A DNA stretch of 11,771 bases from Melaminivora alkalimesophila (lineage in GTDB: Bacteria > Pseudomonadota > Gammaproteobacteria > Burkholderiales > Burkholderiaceae_C): assembly GCF_000282995.1 (NCBI RefSeq), contig NZ_ALEE01000159.1:1-11771 (forward strand), written 5' to 3'. The notes beneath the pieces are model-generated. The model was not told the origin of the DNA. It saw only the letters and a program-made list of their open reading frames with translations, and did no database searches. Below are positions 1-6,800 of the stretch, piece by piece (the first letter of the stretch is position 1; each line of letters begins with the position of its first letter). The position numbers were made by a program, and so were the translations under genes.

Positions 1-458
1 GAAGCCGCCGCCGGCGCCACCCACCACGCATGCCCGCGGCGGCGGATGCGGTCGAAGACCTGGATGTCGAGCAGCTGCCCGAGCACGTAGGCCGCAAAGC
101 TCGCCAGCGCAATGCGAAACACGAAGCTGTTGAACAGCGCCAGCGCCGCGAAGCCGCCGAAGCGCCCCTCGTGGAACAGCACCCCCACGACGTACGACGC
201 CACCAGCGCCGGCAGCATCGCCCGCCCGATGACGCGCCGCGCGGCGTGCTTGCCGATCAGCCGCACCGTGAGGTCGGTGGCCAGGAAGATGAAAGGGAAG
301 CTGAAGGCGCCCCAGGTGCTGTGAAAACCCAGCAGGTCGACCGGGATCTGCACCAGGTAGTTGCTGGCGATGACGATGGCAATGTGCAGCGCCACCAGCC
401 CAGGGAGCACGCGCGCGGCGTGCAGCGGCGCGCCGGGCGCTGCAGAAGAGGCAAGCAT
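1..458 (-). CDS. yhhQ: Queuosine precursor transporter, YhhQ/DUF165 family (C-terminus beyond window)
   Basis: An inner-membrane protein of the family that imports 7-deazaguanine precursors (preQ0/preQ1) for queuosine tRNA modification. The visible 152 residues are mostly hydrophobic. The first membrane segment is at about residues 17-38 and contains SNYLV. Residues 61-64 read TDLT, followed by a charged RLIGK, and residues 127-132 read GQLLDI just before VFDRI; all are characteristic of the family. E. coli YhhQ has about 220 residues, so roughly 70 C-terminal residues lie beyond the window edge. The start is supported by an AAAGGA Shine-Dalgarno sequence at 465-470, six bases from the ATG. 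It is the third gene of a leftward series after tex and the HDOD gene, 89 bp from the latter, with a hairpin in the gap. I see no preQ1 riboswitch. The family assignment is firm; the exact substrate is family knowledge. Confidence 0.88.
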   Translation of the reverse strand, partial: MLASSAAPGAPLHAARVLPGLVALHIAIVIASNYLVQIPVDLLGFHSTWGAFSFPFIFLATDLTVRLIGKHAARRVIGRAMLPALVASYVVGVLFHEGRFGGFAALALFNSFVFRIALASFAAYVLGQLLDIQVFDRIRRRGHAWWVAPAAA

Positions 459-503
459 GGGAGGTCCTTTTTGATGGATGGGGGCGAGGGAACCCATGGG
501 CGG

Positions 504-524
504 GCGGACAAGGGGCTTGCCCGC
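504..524 (-). other. Hairpin between the HDOD gene and yhhQ
   Basis: Two 9-base arms (504-512 and 516-524) with a 3-base loop pair fully on the leftward transcript if one G-U pair is allowed; on the other strand that pair becomes an A-C mismatch. This suggests the structure is meant for leftward RNA. No U-tract follows, so it is more likely a leader or processing hairpin in front of yhhQ than a classical intrinsic terminator. The role is inferred. Confidence 0.35.
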
Positions 525-547
525 GCGCACAACCCGGCAATTCTAAG

Positions 548-1372
548 TCAACGGCTGTCTGCGTCGTCCGGCCCGACGTGCCAGTCGATCGGGTCCTGCT
601 GCAGCACCATGTCGATGTCCAGCCCCAGCACCACCGCCACCTCGCCCGGGAAGGAGCCTGCCAGCTCGCGCTCGCTGCGCTGCGTGACCCGGCCGCGCGC
701 GCGCCAGGCCGCCAGGTGCAGCACGGCGGCCAGCGGCTCGTAGCTGGGGTTTTCCAGCGGCGTGACGTGGTGGCGCAGGGCGTCCACCGCCGCCTCCGGC
801 AGCTGCCAGCGCTGCGCCAGGCCGGCGCTGAGCTCCGCGTAGCTGAAGCCCAGCAGATGCTGCTCCAGCCGCGCCCGGCGCACGTCCAAGGGGCCCATCA
901 GCGTGTTGATGGACTGGATGCGCGGCGGATCCGCCAGGTGCAGCACCAGCTCCCCGAGCCCGTGCAACAGACCCACGGTATAGGCCAGCTGCTGGTCGTG
1001 GCGCAGCAGCCCGGCCAGCGAGCGCGAGAGCTTGGCGCTGTAGAGGCTGTAGCGCCAGAACTGGCGCAGGTCGATCCCCGGCACCGAGCGCGAGGCCGTG
1101 CCCAGCCGGGCCGAGCCGACCAGCGAGCGCAGCTGCGCCACCCCCAGCAGCGCCAGCGCCGATGCCACGCCGCCGATGCACCGCTCGGCCCCATGCGCCG
1201 GCGAGTTCGCCTCCTCGAGCAGGCGGCCGGCGAGCATGGGGTCGCCCGAGAACAGCTGGTTGACCCGGCGCAGGTTGGGCTCCGCCGGTGCCAGCTCGCT
1301 CATCAGCAGGGCCACCACGCGCGGCTGGCTGGGCAGCGCCAGAGGGAGCGCGAGCAGGCTGGAGGGGTCCAT
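548..1372 (-). CDS. HDOD domain-containing protein
   Basis: A 274-residue soluble protein that is almost entirely one HDOD domain. HDOD is a catalytically degenerate relative of HD hydrolases found in bacterial signalling proteins. The N-terminus has the usual LPSQPRVVALLMSEL start and a RRVNQLFSGDPMLAGRLL helix at about 36-52. FWRYSL at 105-110 is the conserved aromatic segment before the HD-like core. GLLHGLGELVL at 134-144 keeps the His but has Gly where a true HD enzyme has Asp, so hydrolase activity is not expected. The start codon lacks a good Shine-Dalgarno sequence, but the N-terminus fits the family. It lies 68 bp after tex on the same strand and could be cotranscribed with it. It has no attached GGDEF, EAL or receiver domain, so its partner is unknown. 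Confidence 0.85.
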   Translation of the reverse strand: MDPSSLLALPLALPSQPRVVALLMSELAPAEPNLRRVNQLFSGDPMLAGRLLEEANSPAHGAERCIGGVASALALLGVAQLRSLVGSARLGTASRSVPGIDLRQFWRYSLYSAKLSRSLAGLLRHDQQLAYTVGLLHGLGELVLHLADPPRIQSINTLMGPLDVRRARLEQHLLGFSYAELSAGLAQRWQLPEAAVDALRHHVTPLENPSYEPLAAVLHLAAWRARGRVTQRSERELAGSFPGEVAVVLGLDIDMVLQQDPIDWHVGPDDADSR

Positions 1373-1440
1373 GGAGTGGGACGGTGCGTGGGATGGGAAA
1401 GGTCGGGGAAGCCATTATCCCCGGGCCTTGTTACCCCCGC

Positions 1441-3837
1441 TTACTTTTGCCGGGCCTGCTGCAGCCGCGCGAAGGCCGATGCCATCGCCGACGGTGGCCC
1501 CACGTCGCTGCGGCCGGAGTTGCCCGCGCGGCGCGGCGCGGCGTAGCTGCCGCGGCCTGCGCCCTCGAAGCGGTTGTCGCGCGGGCCGTCGCGGCGCGCG
1601 GGCGGCGCATCCAGCTTCATGCTCAGGCTGATGCGCTTCCTGGCCGCATCCACTTCCAGCACGCGCACGCGCACGATGTCGCCGGCCTTGACCACCTCGC
1701 GCGCGTCCTGCACGAACTTGTGGCTGAGCTGGCTGACGTGCACCAGCCCGTCCTGGTGCACGCCCAGGTCGATGAAGGCGCCGAACTGCGCGACGTTGCT
1801 GACCGTGCCCTCCAGCACCATCCCCTCCTTGAGGTCCGCGATGTCCTCCACGCCGTCGTTGAAGCGCGCGACCTTGAAGTCCGGCCGCGGGTCGCGCCCG
1901 GGCTTTTCCAGCTCGGCCAGGATGTCGCGCACCGTGATGGCGCCGAAACGCTCGGTCGCGAAGTCCTCGGGCTTCAGGGCGCGCAGCAGCTCGGCGCGGC
2001 CCATCAGCTCCTGCACCGGGCGCTCGGCGCGCCGCAGGATCTGCTCGACCACCGGATAGGTCTCCGGGTGCACGCCGGTCATGTCCAGCGGGTTGTCGCC
2101 GTCCCGGATGCGCAGGAAGCCCGCTGCCTGCTCGAAGGTGCGCGGGCCCAGCCCGCTGACTTCCAGCAGCTGGCGACGGCTGCGAAAGGCGCCATGGGCC
2201 TCGCGCCAGCGCACCACCGAGCGCGCCACGCCCGCCGACAGGCCCGAGACGCGCGACAGCAGCGGCACGCTGGCGGTGTTCAGGTCCACGCCCACGGCGT
2301 TCACGCAGTCCTCGACCACGGCATCCAGCGTGCGCGCCAGCTCGCCCTGGTTCACGTCGTGCTGGTACTGCCCGACCCCGATGCTCTTGGGCTCGATCTT
2401 GACCAGCTCGGCCAGCGGGTCCTGCAGGCGCCGCGCGATGCTGGCGGCGCCGCGCAGGCTCACGTCCACGTCGGGCATTTCTTGGCTGGCGTACTCGCTT
2501 GCGCTGTAGACCGAGGCGCCGGCCTCGCTCACCACGATCTTCTGGATGGGCGCAGGCGCCGGCGCGTCGGCAGGGGTGGCCGCCTTCTGGCACAGCGCGA
2601 TCAGCTCGGCCGCGAGCTTGTCGGTCTCGCGGCTGGCGGTGCCGTTGCCGATGGCGATCAACTGCACGCCGTGCTTGTGCACCAGGCGCGCGAGCGTGTG
2701 CAGGCTGCCGTCCCAGTCGCGGCGCGGCTCGTGCGGGAAGACGGTGGCCGTGTCCACCAGCCGGCCGGTGGCATCGACCACCGCCACCTTCACGCCGGTG
2801 CGGATCCCCGGATCGAGCCCCATCACGACGCGCGGCCCCGCGGGCGCCGCCAGCAGCAGATCGCGCAGGTTGTTGGCAAAGACCTTGATGGCCACCTTCT
2901 CGGCGTCCTCGCGCAGGCGCGAGAACAGGTCGCGCTCGGTCGACAGGCTGAGCTTGACGCGCCAGGTCCAGGCGACGCACTTGCGGATCAAATCATCGCT
3001 GCGGCGCCCCTGGTGGCTCCAGCCCAGGTGCAGCGCGATGCGGCCCTCGGCCAGCGTGGGCTGGCCCGGCTGGGGCTCGCCCGGTGGCACCAGCCGCGCC
3101 TCCAAAATCTCCAGCGCCCGGCCGCGAAACACCGCCAGCGCCCGGTGCGACGGCACGCGTGCGATCGGCTCCTCGTAGTCGTGGTAGTCACGGAACTTGG
3201 CAACTTCCGGATCGTCGGGGTTCTTGCCCTGCACCAGCCGCGAGACCAGCAGGCCCTCGCTCCACAGCCACTCGCGCAGCGACTGCACCAGCTGCGCATC
3301 CTCGGCCCAGCGCTCCGACAGAAGGTCGCGCACGCCGTCGAGCACCGCCGCGGTGGTGGAGAAGTCCGGGCCCGGCTTGCCATCGTCCAGCGTGGTGGCG
3401 GGCTGGCAGAAGGCCTGCGCTTGCTCGTGCGGGTCCAGGGTGGGGTCGGCGAACAGCCGGTCGGCGAGCGGCTCGAGGCCGAATTCGCGCGCGATCTGGC
3501 CCTTGGTGCGGCGCTTTTGCTTGAAGGGCAGGTAGAGGTCCTCGAGCTCCTGCTTGGTCGGCACGGCGGCAATGCGCGCGCGCAGCGCGTCGGTCAGCTT
3601 GCCCTGCTCGTCGATGGCCTTGAGGACCGCCTGGCGGCGGTCTTCCAGCTCGCGCAGGTAGGACAGCCGCGCCTCCAGCTCGCGCAGCTGCACGTCGTCC
3701 AGGCCGCCGGTCGCCTCCTTGCGGTAGCGTGCGATGAAGGGCACCGTGGCGCCGCCATCGAGCAACTCCACGGCGGCGCGCACCTGCACCTCGGTGATCT
3801 TGATTTCTGCGGCCAATTGCCGAACGATCTGCTGCAT
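1441..3837 (-). CDS. tex: Tex family RNA-binding transcriptional accessory protein
   Basis: A cytoplasmic nucleic-acid-binding protein, homologue of Tex/YhgF and of eukaryotic Spt6, linked in other bacteria to transcription and virulence-gene expression. Its 798 residues are normal for the family. In order: an N-terminal helical part with VPFIARYRKEATGGLD at 32-47; a YqgF/RNase H-like domain at about 335-470, starting GLDPGIRTG (340-348) and holding SEAGASVYSASE (437-448); a helix-hairpin-helix part at about 510-580, including SGLSAGVARSVVRWR and LLEVSGLGPRTF; and an S1 RNA-binding domain at about 670-742 with GTVSNVAQFGAFIDLGVHQDG. The last 55 residues are an Arg/Gly-rich tail, probably disordered. 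The start has only a weak AGG upstream but is the family-typical MQQIVRQLAAEI. It diverges from the DUF72 gene across 186 bp, so its promoter should lie there. Confidence 0.96.
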   Translation of the reverse strand: MQQIVRQLAAEIKITEVQVRAAVELLDGGATVPFIARYRKEATGGLDDVQLRELEARLSYLRELEDRRQAVLKAIDEQGKLTDALRARIAAVPTKQELEDLYLPFKQKRRTKGQIAREFGLEPLADRLFADPTLDPHEQAQAFCQPATTLDDGKPGPDFSTTAAVLDGVRDLLSERWAEDAQLVQSLREWLWSEGLLVSRLVQGKNPDDPEVAKFRDYHDYEEPIARVPSHRALAVFRGRALEILEARLVPPGEPQPGQPTLAEGRIALHLGWSHQGRRSDDLIRKCVAWTWRVKLSLSTERDLFSRLREDAEKVAIKVFANNLRDLLLAAPAGPRVVMGLDPGIRTGVKVAVVDATGRLVDTATVFPHEPRRDWDGSLHTLARLVHKHGVQLIAIGNGTASRETDKLAAELIALCQKAATPADAPAPAPIQKIVVSEAGASVYSASEYASQEMPDVDVSLRGAASIARRLQDPLAELVKIEPKSIGVGQYQHDVNQGELARTLDAVVEDCVNAVGVDLNTASVPLLSRVSGLSAGVARSVVRWREAHGAFRSRRQLLEVSGLGPRTFEQAAGFLRIRDGDNPLDMTGVHPETYPVVEQILRRAERPVQELMGRAELLRALKPEDFATERFGAITVRDILAELEKPGRDPRPDFKVARFNDGVEDIADLKEGMVLEGTVSNVAQFGAFIDLGVHQDGLVHVSQLSHKFVQDAREVVKAGDIVRVRVLEVDAARKRISLSMKLDAPPARRDGPRDNRFEGAGRGSYAAPRRAGNSGRSDVGPPSAMASAFARLQQARQK

Positions 3838-4023
3838 CTGCCTGGAAACGACGAAGAAAAGGGGAAGGCCGGAAAAAGGAGCGCGAGTTTGCCATACGCC
3901 CCAGCGCCATGCCCCTCGCGCCGGCTGCCCGCCTGGCGCTGCCCGACGCGGACGGACCGTTCGGCCACCGGGAATCAGGCCTTAAGCTGGCGGCAACTTC
4001 CATAGAACCCGGCGCGAACCCCC

Positions 4024-5115
4024 ATGGCGACCCAGGACGATCTCTTCGGCGACAGCCGCAGCACCGAGGGCAACGGAGGCACCCTCCCCGAAGGCGCCTC
4101 CGAGCGCAAGGCACCCGCCACCGCAGCCGGAAACGGCGTGCGACCGGCCTCCTGGCCGCCAGAGCTGTACGCGCTGGCGCAACGCCTGCCGCCCACGCTG
4201 CGCATGGGCACGTCCACCTGGAGCTATCCCGGCTGGGAGGGCCTGGTCTGGGACGGCAGCTACTCTGCACAGCAGCTCTCCCGCCGCGGGCTGGAAGCCT
4301 ATGGGCAGCATCCGCTGCTGCGCACCGTCGGCATCGACCGGGGCTTCTACCGGCCCTTGAGCGCGAGCGAGTTCGCGCGCTACGCGGCGCAGGTCCCGCC
4401 GGACTTCCGCTTCGTCGTCAAGGCGCCCGCGTTGGTGACCGATGCGCTGGTGCGCGGCGAAGGCGGTCGCGGGCGCGAACCCAACCCCGCTTTCCTCGAC
4501 CCGATGCTGGCCACCAACCACTTCGTCGCGCCGGCGCTCGAGGGGTTGGGCGCGCGCACCGGCGCATTGGTTTTCCAGCTCAGCCCCTTGCCCTGGGGGC
4601 TGCTCGAGCGCCTGCCGGAGGTGCTCGAGCGCCTGCGCACCCTGCTCGCCGCGCAGCCGCCGCTGCAGGACGCCGCGCCCGACGGCGTGCTGGCGGTGGA
4701 GGTGCGCGATACGGCATGGCTCGCGCCCGAGCACCTGGCGCACTTCGCGGACGTGCTGCGCAGCACCGGCGCCACCTACTGCCTGGGCATGCACGCGCGC
4801 ATGCCGCCCCTGCAGGAGCAGCTGCCGCTGCTGCGCAGGCTCTGGCCCGGGCCGCTGGTGTGCCGCTGGAACCTGAACCCGCTGCACGGCCCGCGCGGCT
4901 ACGACGAGGCCGAACACGCCTATGCGCCCTACGACCGCATCCACGACCCGGCGCCCGCGGAGCACGCGCTGCTTGCACGCACCCTGGCGGGAGTCTGCGG
5001 TCATGGGCACAATGCTTTCGTGACCATCAGCAACCATGCCGAGGGCTGCGCGCCGCTGAGCGTCCGCAGCCTGGCCGAAGAAGTGGCTGCGCGGATGGCC
5101 ACCGCAGTCCCGTAG
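4024..5115 (+). CDS. DUF72 domain-containing protein (YecE-like)
   Basis: A 363-residue soluble protein of the DUF72 family, a TIM-barrel-like fold whose biochemical role is not established. The family pattern is clear: GTSTWSYPGWEG at 62-73 opens the barrel, FVVKAP at 130-135 is the typical second strand, VEVRD at about 225-229 follows, and FVTISNHAEGCAPLSV at 342-357 is the C-terminal signature (usually YV..NNH..G.AP). The first 55 residues are low-complexity and polar, beginning MATQDDLFGD. Such an extension is common in Burkholderiales versions, so I keep the first ATG although no strong Shine-Dalgarno sequence precedes it. It starts a rightward cluster, diverging from tex, with the DUF1566 gene 21 bp downstream. 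Confidence 0.9.
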   Translation: MATQDDLFGDSRSTEGNGGTLPEGASERKAPATAAGNGVRPASWPPELYALAQRLPPTLRMGTSTWSYPGWEGLVWDGSYSAQQLSRRGLEAYGQHPLLRTVGIDRGFYRPLSASEFARYAAQVPPDFRFVVKAPALVTDALVRGEGGRGREPNPAFLDPMLATNHFVAPALEGLGARTGALVFQLSPLPWGLLERLPEVLERLRTLLAAQPPLQDAAPDGVLAVEVRDTAWLAPEHLAHFADVLRSTGATYCLGMHARMPPLQEQLPLLRRLWPGPLVCRWNLNPLHGPRGYDEAEHAYAPYDRIHDPAPAEHALLARTLAGVCGHGHNAFVTISNHAEGCAPLSVRSLAEEVAARMATAVP

Positions 5116-5136
5116 GTCGCTGCCGGAGGTGCCGCC

Positions 5137-5865
5137 ATGCCCCTGTTCCGCCTTCGAATACGCGCCGGCACCCCGGCCGCGGCCGCGCGCATGGCACTGG
5201 CACGAGGGCCGGCTCGGGGCGCCTTGCTGGCCCTCGCGGCGTCTCTGGGCACCGCCGGGGCGCAGCCCGGACCGACGGTCGATCCCGCGGCGCAACCCGC
5301 CTCGGGGTTCGTGCTGTCGGACGACGGCGCCCTGGTGATCGACACGCGTGCACGGCTCGCCTGGGCGCGCTGCATCGAGGGCATGCGCTGGGATGGCCGC
5401 GACTGTGTCGGCACCCCCGTCCTGTTCAGCTACGGCCAGGCCCAGGCGCTGGTGCGCGAGCGCTGGCGCGCCACTGGCGTGCGCTGGCGCCTGCCCCGGG
5501 TGCCGGAGGCGCGGCGGCTGCAGCGCCTGCTGGACGGCGGACCAGCGCCCGACGGCGCGCCATGGCTGCCTGCGGCGCCCCGGGAGTGGCACTGGAGCGG
5601 CACCGCCAGCGTGAACGCCACCGCCGTCAATCCCTACGACTACGGCACCGTCGTGCGCGGCGGCAGCGGCGCCGGGTCCCTGTCCGTGCAGCAGGCCTGG
5701 GCGGTGGACATGGCCAGCGGCGAGGCGCGCGGCGACGTGGGCCGCGCGAACAAGCTCGTGGTGCGGCTGCTGCGGCCCGCGCCGCTGACCACGGCCGGGG
5801 TCGACCCGGAAGAAGAGGACGCTGCCGATGACGGGAAAGCCTCCCCCACCGCCCCGCGCCGATGA
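5137..5865 (+). CDS. Exported DUF1566 (Lcl C-terminal-like) domain protein
   Basis: A 242-residue protein with an N-terminal export signal and one DUF1566-type domain, a family often found in secreted or surface proteins and of unknown biochemical function. The hydrophobic stretch ALLALAASLGTAGA ends in a plausible signal peptidase I site near residue 42. The domain starts with GALVIDTRARLAWARC at 64-79. Cysteines C79 and C90 flank a WDG, the paired-cysteine pattern of the family that probably forms a disulfide. WRLPRVPEARRL at 117-128 matches the usual WRLP..E...L motif. The tail from about residue 224 is acidic and Pro-rich. The start has a GGAGG at 5125-5129, well spaced. An internal ATG at 5191 would give a shorter, more standard signal peptide but has no Shine-Dalgarno sequence. 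It follows the DUF72 gene by 21 bp and overlaps the next gene by 38 nt. Confidence 0.78.
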   Translation: MPLFRLRIRAGTPAAAARMALARGPARGALLALAASLGTAGAQPGPTVDPAAQPASGFVLSDDGALVIDTRARLAWARCIEGMRWDGRDCVGTPVLFSYGQAQALVRERWRATGVRWRLPRVPEARRLQRLLDGGPAPDGAPWLPAAPREWHWSGTASVNATAVNPYDYGTVVRGGSGAGSLSVQQAWAVDMASGEARGDVGRANKLVVRLLRPAPLTTAGVDPEEEDAADDGKASPTAPRR

Positions 5866-6076
5866 GGCCGCGGCCAGCGGTCTGGGCCGCTTGCTGTCGG
5901 CCCTGCTCGGTCTTGTGGTCGTCGGCACCGCGGCGTTCGCGCTCTTCTTCGCGGAGACTGCCCTGTACCGGCGCGCGCTGCTCGCGCTGGTGCTGCTGCC
6001 CTTCGGCGCCAACCTGTTGTGGAGCGCGCTGCGCGGTCGGCAGTCCTGGCTGTGGCGGATCGGGCCCTTGCCCTGA
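5828..6076 (+). CDS. Small hypothetical membrane protein, two transmembrane helices
   Basis: An 82-residue protein I do not recognise. It has a short Pro-rich N-terminus (KPPPPPR), then two hydrophobic stretches at about 20-42 and 48-67 joined by an ETALYRR turn, and a tail ending RQSWLWRIGPLP. The charge pattern predicts a hairpin in the inner membrane. The start overlaps the last 38 nt of the DUF1566 gene in the +1 frame. An AGAGGA at 5814-5819 lies eight bases before the ATG, inside the upstream gene, which supports translational coupling. It is the last gene of the rightward cluster, 19 bp from the convergent end of eda. Coding is likely because the frame stays open with a clean membrane pattern. 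No function can be assigned. Confidence 0.65.
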   Translation: MTGKPPPPPRADEAAASGLGRLLSALLGLVVVGTAAFALFFAETALYRRALLALVLLPFGANLLWSALRGRQSWLWRIGPLP

Positions 6077-6091
6077 GTGGAGGGAAGGCCC
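6062..6091. terminator. Possible bidirectional terminator hairpin between convergent genes
   Basis: Arms 6062-6074 and 6081-6091 pair over 11 bp if two single-base bulges are allowed, around a 6-base loop. The structure includes the stop codon of the small membrane protein gene and lies directly before the stop of eda on the other strand. The position between two converging genes suits a terminator, but there is no T-run on either side, so factor-independent termination is doubtful. Confidence 0.35.
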
Positions 6092-6095
6092 CGCC

Positions 6096-6749
6096 TCAGC
6101 GCGGCTGCGGCCGCAGGGCCGCCGCTTCGCGGGCCAGCGCCTCGATGGCCGGCCAGTCGCCTTGCGCCAGCGCCCGCGCCGGCGTGAGCCACGAGCCGCC
6201 GACGCAGGCGACGTTCGGCAGGGCCAGGTACTGCCCGGCGTTGCCCGGATGGATGCCCCCGGTCGGGCAGAAGCGCACATCCCCGAAGGGTCCGCTCCAT
6301 GCCTGCAGCAGGGCCGCGCCACCGGCCGCACTCGCCGGAAAGAATTTCAGGACCTCGAAGCCGTCCTCGCCTGCCGCCATGATCTCGCTGGCCGTGGCCA
6401 CGCCGGGCAGCAAGGCCAGGCCTTCACCGCGGCAGGCGCGGCCCAGCTCGGGGTGGTAGCCCGGGCTGACGATGAAGCGCGCACCCGCCCGTGCTGCGGC
6501 CTGCACATCGGCCGAACGGCGCGCCGTGCCGGCGCCCACGACGGCCTCGGGCACTTCCCGGGCAATCGCCCGGATGCACTCCAGGGCGGCGGGCGTGCGC
6601 AGCGTCACTTCCAGCATGCGGATGCCGCCCGCCACCAGCGCCCGCGCCATGGGCACGGCCCGCGCGACCTCCTCCAGGACGATGACCGGGATCACCGGGG
6701 CGTCGTCCACCACATCGGCCGCCGTCAGGGGAAAAGGGGGTCGAACCAT
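6096..6749 (-). CDS. eda: 2-dehydro-3-deoxy-phosphogluconate (KDPG) aldolase
   Basis: A cytoplasmic class I aldolase that splits 2-keto-3-deoxy-6-phosphogluconate into pyruvate and glyceraldehyde 3-phosphate, the last step of the Entner-Doudoroff route; the family can also act on 4-hydroxy-2-oxoglutarate. Its 217 residues are about the usual length. All key residues are present, each shifted by two from the E. coli enzyme: E47 and R51 in MLEVTLRT, T75 in VGAGT, and the Schiff-base lysine K135 in FEVLKFFPA. CPTGGIHPGN at 161-170 is the phosphate-binding motif. The start is fixed by a near-perfect AAGGAGGA at 6754-6761; upstream in-frame codons belong to gshA sequence. It lies 49 bp downstream of gshA and is probably cotranscribed with it. 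No edd or other sugar-acid gene is in the window. Confidence 0.95.
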   Translation of the reverse strand: MVRPPFPLTAADVVDDAPVIPVIVLEEVARAVPMARALVAGGIRMLEVTLRTPAALECIRAIAREVPEAVVGAGTARRSADVQAAARAGARFIVSPGYHPELGRACRGEGLALLPGVATASEIMAAGEDGFEVLKFFPASAAGGAALLQAWSGPFGDVRFCPTGGIHPGNAGQYLALPNVACVGGSWLTPARALAQGDWPAIEALAREAAALRPQPR

Positions 6750-6753
6750 GGAA

Positions 6754-6761
6754 TCCTCCTT
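6754..6761 (-). promoter_or_regulatory. Strong Shine-Dalgarno sequence of eda
   Basis: On the leftward transcript this reads AAGGAGGA, a near-full match to the 16S anti-Shine-Dalgarno sequence, four to five bases before the ATG. It decides the eda start and is the strongest ribosome binding site in the window. Gene starts such as gshA, the ferredoxin and ribB have none to speak of. Confidence 0.8.
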
Positions 6762-6764
6762 GGA

Positions 6765-6800
6765 AGCCGGCGCCAGAACGCAACGCAGGAGGCGCCGGCT
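6765..6800 (-). other. Perfect 10-bp hairpin across the gshA-eda junction
   Basis: The arms at 6765-6774 and 6791-6800 are perfect reverse complements (AGCCGGCGCC and GGCGCCGGCT) with a 16-base loop. The upstream arm on the transcript overlaps the gshA stop codon, and the hairpin ends only four bases before the eda Shine-Dalgarno sequence. There is no U-tract. It may act as an intercistronic processing or mRNA-stability element, or reduce read-through from gshA to eda. The structure is seen; the role is inferred. Confidence 0.55.

Noticed and set aside
459..547. Possible preQ1 riboswitch before yhhQ
   Set aside because: Such riboswitches often control this transporter family, so I looked. 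The leader has a GC-rich hairpin but not the A-rich 3' segment and pseudoknot pattern of the class I aptamer.
1405..1422. Small inverted repeat between tex and the HDOD gene (GGGGA...TCCCC)
   Set aside because: Only five base pairs with an 8-base loop and no T-tract; too weak to call a terminator.
1288..4005. 905-codon open frame on the + strand across tex
   Set aside because: It is antisense to a complete, well-conserved Tex protein. Its translation is rich in Ala, Arg, His and Gln with no domain pattern, as expected opposite a high-GC gene.
3838..4023. Divergent promoters between tex and the DUF72 gene
   Set aside because: Promoters must exist in this 186-bp gap, but I find no convincing -35/-10 pair in either direction, so no site is given.
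3982..6300. 772-codon open frame on the - strand across the DUF72 and DUF1566 genes
   Set aside because: Antisense to the DUF72 protein, whose motifs are unmistakable; the product has no domain.
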